Positions 60,740-64,000 of a DNA stretch of 64,000 nt are shown here, piece by piece. Under the pieces are notes generated by a model. The model was given only the letters and a program-made list of their open reading frames with translations, made no database searches and was not told where the DNA came from. Position numbers and translations under genes: made by a program. The DNA comes from Caenimonas sedimenti (GTDB taxonomy: Bacteria > Pseudomonadota > Gammaproteobacteria > Burkholderiales > Burkholderiaceae_C), in contig NZ_VOBQ01000013.1 of NCBI RefSeq assembly GCF_007833165.1, positions 1-64,000 on the forward strand, written 5' to 3'. Position 1 is the stretch's first letter. Each line of letters opens with the position of its first letter.

Positions 60740-62836
60740 ATGGTGCAAAAAGTCCGGTTTCGTTGGCTTGTGATGGCGGCAGCGGCCCTGCTGCCCGTCG
60801 CGGAGGCATCCGCCCTCACCTTGGGGCGGGCGCGGGGCGCCGTGCTGATCGGCCGTCCGCTGGACCTGGCGATTCCAGTGACCCTGGAGGCCGCCGAGAG
60901 CGAAGTCCCCTGCGTCGACGGCGAGGTCTTCTATGGTGACCATCGGGTTGACCAGCGCCTGAACGTGCGTTGGGAACCGGGCCCGGACCGCCAGGGCGTG
61001 CTGCGCGTCGGGATTCCCACGCAGGTGGACGAGCCCATGGTCACCCTTTATCTGCGCGTTGGCTGCGTCAGCCGCGTGACGCGCCGCTATGTCCTGCTGG
61101 CGGAGTTGCCGCCGGAGCAGGAACCGGCCGTGCCGCTGGTGAACGTTCCGCGCCCGGCGGCCGCGCAGCTTCCGCGCACGCCACCCAGCCCGTCCGGCAC
61201 GGAGGGCCGTGCACCCGTGGAACGCAGGGGTGGTGCGGGGGCGTCCGCTCCCAGGACGCCGGCCGCGCCACCGATCGATGGGCCCCCGGTCGAGAAGGCC
61301 GCCCCTTCACGCGCTCCAGCCGCCGCTGCGGCTCCGCGCGAGCCGACTGCTCGCGAGCAGCGTGCCGCGGCGCGGCGCGAAGCCGCCGCCACTCGGGCGG
61401 CCAGCCCGCGGCCGGCCCCGGCCGCGCCGGGGCGGCCCCGCCTGAAACTGGAGCCGCTGGAGTTGATGGCGGAACGCGACCCGACATTGCGGCTCTCGTC
61501 CGAACTGCAGCTCCCGCCGAACCCTGATCCCAAGGCACGCACCTGGGCGTCCGCGCTCTGGCAGGCGCTCAGCAAGCCGCCGGAAGAAGCCGCGCAGGAA
61601 GCGCAGCGGCTGCAGGCCATCGAGGCCGAGATGAAGTCGCTGCGCGCGCTGACCCAGCAGAATACCGCGGCCCTGAACACCATGGCCGGCCAGGTCGAAA
61701 AGGCCCGGAGCGAGCGCAACCAGATCACCATGGTGGCCGCCGGCTTGCTGGCGCTGTTGCTGCTCGCCGGCGCGGCCTTCTGGTGGTTCTGGATGCGCGG
61801 CCGGCAGGAAGCGCGCAACCGCTGGTTCGCCGGCGACGACACGGGCCTGGGCGACCTCGCGCCCGCCGAGCCGCCGGCCGCGCCCGATCGCGCCGCCAAG
61901 GAGCCCGCGCTGGCCGCGTCGGTGGCAGTCCCTGGGGTCCGTCCAGGCGCTGGCGCCAGCGTCCGGCAGGACCCGGTACGCACCTCGCCCATGGCGGCGG
62001 TCCAGTCCGCCGAGGTTTTCCCGGAGATCGAACGGGAGCGCACCATTCCCGTCGAGCATGGAGACTTCCAGGCCAGCCAGGGCGGCAGCATCCGCATGGT
62101 TCGGGTCGACGAGCTGATCGACATCCAGGACAAGGCCAACTTCTTCCTGTCGATCGGCCAGCACGACCAGGCGATCGCCGTGCTCGAGGGCCATGTGCAC
62201 GACCAGGTCGACACCAGCGCGCTCGCCTGGCTGGACCTGCTCGACCTTTACCATTCGCTGGGCCGCCGCGCCGAATTCTCCCGGCTGCGGGCCGAGTTCC
62301 GGCAGCAGTTCAACGCGCAGGTGCCGGAGTTCGAGGAGTTCGACCTGCCGAGCGGTGGCCTGGAGGACTACGGCCGCGCGCTGAGCCGCATCGTGGCGCT
62401 CTGGCCGTCCGCGCGCGTGCTGGAGGTGATCGAGGAATCCATCTTCCGCAAGCCTGGAGTGGCAGGTGCCGATGCGTTCAGCCTCGAGGCGTACCGCGAG
62501 CTGATCCTGCTCTACAACATCGCCCGGGAAGTCATCCCCCAGGAAGACGACGGCGGGCCGGTCAGCCGGCGCGACGGGCCGCTGACCGATTTCAGCCACA
62601 CCACGCTGGAGTCGCTGAGCTCGCTGGATTCCAACACCCTCGCGGCGAAAGACAAGCTTTTCAAGCCGCCGTCGTCTCCGCGCCTGGGTCTGGACATCGA
62701 TCTCGACGCGCCGGTCGAGGACGACCCCACGGTCAGTCTGGTGGCGCCCACGCAGTCCGCGGAACTGGAGCCGCTCGATTTCGACACCAGCTGGGACAGC
62801 CTGGAGGGGAACACCCTCCCGCCGAAGAACACCTGA
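60740..62836 (+). CDS. FimV-like membrane protein
   Basis: A 698-residue protein. A signal segment (about 8-27) is followed by a FimV-type N-terminal domain (LGRARGAVLIGRPLDLAIPV and VTLYLRVGCVSRVTRRYVLLAELP), a long Ala/Pro/Arg-rich linker (about 145-240), a coiled-coil-like EAAQEAQRLQAIEAEMKSLRAL, a membrane segment at about 335-357, and a cytoplasmic C-terminal part with FFLSIGQHDQAIAVLEGHV, resembling TPR or FimV C-terminal repeats. FimV proteins organise type IV pili and cell poles. No peptidoglycan-binding LysM motif was recognised. Start at 60740. Confidence 0.8.
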   Translation: MVQKVRFRWLVMAAAALLPVAEASALTLGRARGAVLIGRPLDLAIPVTLEAAESEVPCVDGEVFYGDHRVDQRLNVRWEPGPDRQGVLRVGIPTQVDEPMVTLYLRVGCVSRVTRRYVLLAELPPEQEPAVPLVNVPRPAAAQLPRTPPSPSGTEGRAPVERRGGAGASAPRTPAAPPIDGPPVEKAAPSRAPAAAAAPREPTAREQRAAARREAAATRAASPRPAPAAPGRPRLKLEPLELMAERDPTLRLSSELQLPPNPDPKARTWASALWQALSKPPEEAAQEAQRLQAIEAEMKSLRALTQQNTAALNTMAGQVEKARSERNQITMVAAGLLALLLLAGAAFWWFWMRGRQEARNRWFAGDDTGLGDLAPAEPPAAPDRAAKEPALAASVAVPGVRPGAGASVRQDPVRTSPMAAVQSAEVFPEIERERTIPVEHGDFQASQGGSIRMVRVDELIDIQDKANFFLSIGQHDQAIAVLEGHVHDQVDTSALAWLDLLDLYHSLGRRAEFSRLRAEFRQQFNAQVPEFEEFDLPSGGLEDYGRALSRIVALWPSARVLEVIEESIFRKPGVAGADAFSLEAYRELILLYNIAREVIPQEDDGGPVSRRDGPLTDFSHTTLESLSSLDSNTLAAKDKLFKPPSSPRLGLDIDLDAPVEDDPTVSLVAPTQSAELEPLDFDTSWDSLEGNTLPPKNT

Positions 62837-62846
62837 TCGGCCAGCT

Positions 62847-64000
62847 CTAGCGGCTGGCGCGCGCGTACCGCGTCGCCAGGGCGCTCGCCGCCATCGCCGC
62901 CACCAGGCCCGCGAAAGCCGCCCAGTGCAGCGATTCCATGCCGTGTTCGGCGATCAGCCAGCCGCCACTGGCGGCGCCGATGGCCTGGCCCGCGTACATG
63001 GCGGAGGAATTGAGTGCCACGGATGCCGCGGCGAGCGCTGGCGCGATCGCCACGAGCCGCGCCTGCTGGGCGGAGTTCGACGAGAAGCAACCCAGTGCCC
63101 ACGGCACCGAAATCAGCGCCGCCAGCATCAGCGTCGTGCCCAGGGGAAAGACCAGCAGGCTGACCGCCATGAGCGCGATGCTGATCATCACTGCCCGGTC
63201 CACGCCGACACGGTCGACGTGGCGCGACATCAGCACATTGCCCAGCAGGCCGAAGGCGCCGAACCACATGAACAGCAGGCTCAGCTCCGCCGGCGTGATG
63301 CCCAGCTTGTACTTGTAGTACGGGGCGAAATAGGAGAACTGCACGAACTGGCCGGCCGCGTAGAGCACCGTCACCAGCACCGTCGTCATCAGCGCCTTGG
63401 AGCGGAAGGTTTCCTTCCACGCCGCGAGCGAGAGCGCCGGCGGCTTCACGCCGTCCGGCATGGCGCGCCAGACCCAGATTGCCGCGACCAGGCTGGCGGC
63501 ACCGATCATGGCGAATGCACTGCGCCAGCCGAAGGTGCCGCCCACCAGCGCGCTCATGGGCATGCCGAGCACCGAGGCGACCGACCAGCCCAGGAAAATG
63601 AAGGTGATGGCACGGCCCCGCTGTTCGGGCGGCACCAGCAAGCCGACGCACGCGGCGGCCTGTGGAGTGAAGACGGCGGGCGGCACCAGTGCCAGCACCC
63701 GCAGCGCCAGCAGCCAGCCGAAGCTGGGGGCGAACGCACAGGCGAAATGCATCACCGCGTACCAGACCATCGAGAAGACCAGCAGCCGCCGGCGGTCCCA
63801 GCCGGCGACGACGGCGGCCAGGGCCGGCGCGCCGATGCACATCAGCACGCCGCCGGCGGTGATCAGCTGGCCGGCCGTCGTCACCGAAACCTGCAGGGAC
63901 TCGCTGATCTCGTTCAGTGTGCCGGGCACCACCATGACACCGGTGCCGATGACGAAGTTGCCGAACAGCAGCGCCCACATCACCGCGGGGAGGGCGGGTC
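62847..64000 (-). CDS. MFS transporter, N-terminus beyond the window
   Basis: A major facilitator with at least 378 residues and about twelve membrane segments. GVLMCIGAPALAAVVAGWDRRRLLV contains the family's loop 2-3 motif (DRRR), and MFACAFAP-like hydrophobic blocks follow; the closest pattern is the sugar/drug efflux (AraJ-like) branch. The frame is open through the window edge with plausible residues before the internal GTG at 63983, so the true start probably lies outside. Substrate unknown. It is convergent with the FimV-like gene, 10 bases apart. Confidence 0.88.
   Translation of the reverse strand, partial: PALPAVMWALLFGNFVIGTGVMVVPGTLNEISESLQVSVTTAGQLITAGGVLMCIGAPALAAVVAGWDRRRLLVFSMVWYAVMHFACAFAPSFGWLLALRVLALVPPAVFTPQAAACVGLLVPPEQRGRAITFIFLGWSVASVLGMPMSALVGGTFGWRSAFAMIGAASLVAAIWVWRAMPDGVKPPALSLAAWKETFRSKALMTTVLVTVLYAAGQFVQFSYFAPYYKYKLGITPAELSLLFMWFGAFGLLGNVLMSRHVDRVGVDRAVMISIALMAVSLLVFPLGTTLMLAALISVPWALGCFSSNSAQQARLVAIAPALAAASVALNSSAMYAGQAIGAASGGWLIAEHGMESLHWAAFAGLVAAMAASALATRYARASR

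Overview
The window is a high-GC, densely coded chromosomal segment of a betaproteobacterium. The gene content (benzoyl-CoA 'box' genes with boxR, Bug/TTT receptor proteins, FimV-like protein, PhoX phosphatase, Bordetella/Variovorax-type CoA catabolism genes, C/G-rich intergenic palindromes) points to Burkholderiales, most likely Comamonadaceae (Ramlibacter/Variovorax relatives). That placement is my inference from gene families, not from a search. No rRNA, CRISPR array, prophage or plasmid genes are visible. The only mobile DNA is the end of an IS630-type element at the left edge.

Layout. 0-5.3 kb: IS630 end, an orphan hybrid histidine kinase, a TerB-like protein, then a six-gene operon (GFA protein, two VOC proteins, ArsR regulator, SRPBCC protein, DUF1428) behind a near-consensus promoter and a palindrome. 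5.3-11.4 kb: a two-gene RND efflux pump, a secreted YXWQ-like protein ending in DxDxDG repeats, a membrane-anchored J-domain protein and a small orphan. 11.5-16.4 kb: a GntR regulator divergent from a TTT receptor - IlvD/Edd dehydratase - RraA-like aldolase operon, with a clean palindrome between them; this looks like sugar-acid catabolism. 16.4-20 kb: TauE/SafE permease, talarate/galactarate dehydratase-like enzyme, methyltransferase, DUF1653 and a SugE/Gdx exporter whose leader carries a terminator and hairpins. 20-29.4 kb: a divergent FtsH-like membrane AAA+ protease, DUF2059 and small cationic protein genes, a DUF3606 gene, a large DUF2868/DUF3482-like fusion, a REC-PAS-kinase-REC protein and a transglutaminase. 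29.4-37.7 kb: hybrid kinase, topoisomerase IB, XRE-cupin/GNAT/class II aldolase operon, FKBP lipoprotein, small membrane protein, azoreductase divergent from LysR, DM13 protein.

37.7-48.6 kb is the aerobic benzoate module. On the minus strand it has a flavodoxin, benzoate-CoA ligase and a five-gene branched-chain-type ABC importer. On the plus strand it has boxR-boxC-boxB as a translationally coupled operon. Benzoate would be imported, activated to benzoyl-CoA, epoxidised by BoxB and ring-opened by BoxC, with BoxR (XRE plus shikimate-kinase-like fold) sensing benzoyl-CoA. boxA (reductase) and boxD (semialdehyde dehydrogenase) are not in the window.

48.6-64 kb: PhoX phosphatase, tRNA-Pro and tRNA-Arg with small genes, a lipoprotein built of about eleven D-x-x-G-x-D-x-Y repeats, GST, an operon of Crp-type regulator, phosphotransferase and acyl-CoA dehydrogenase, an enoyl-CoA hydratase/3-hydroxyacyl-CoA dehydrogenase pair, a FimV-like protein and the 3' part of an MFS transporter. 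The least explained items are the repeat lipoprotein, the DUF2868/pseudo-GTPase fusion, the FtsH variant and the leader shared by sugE and the FtsH variant.
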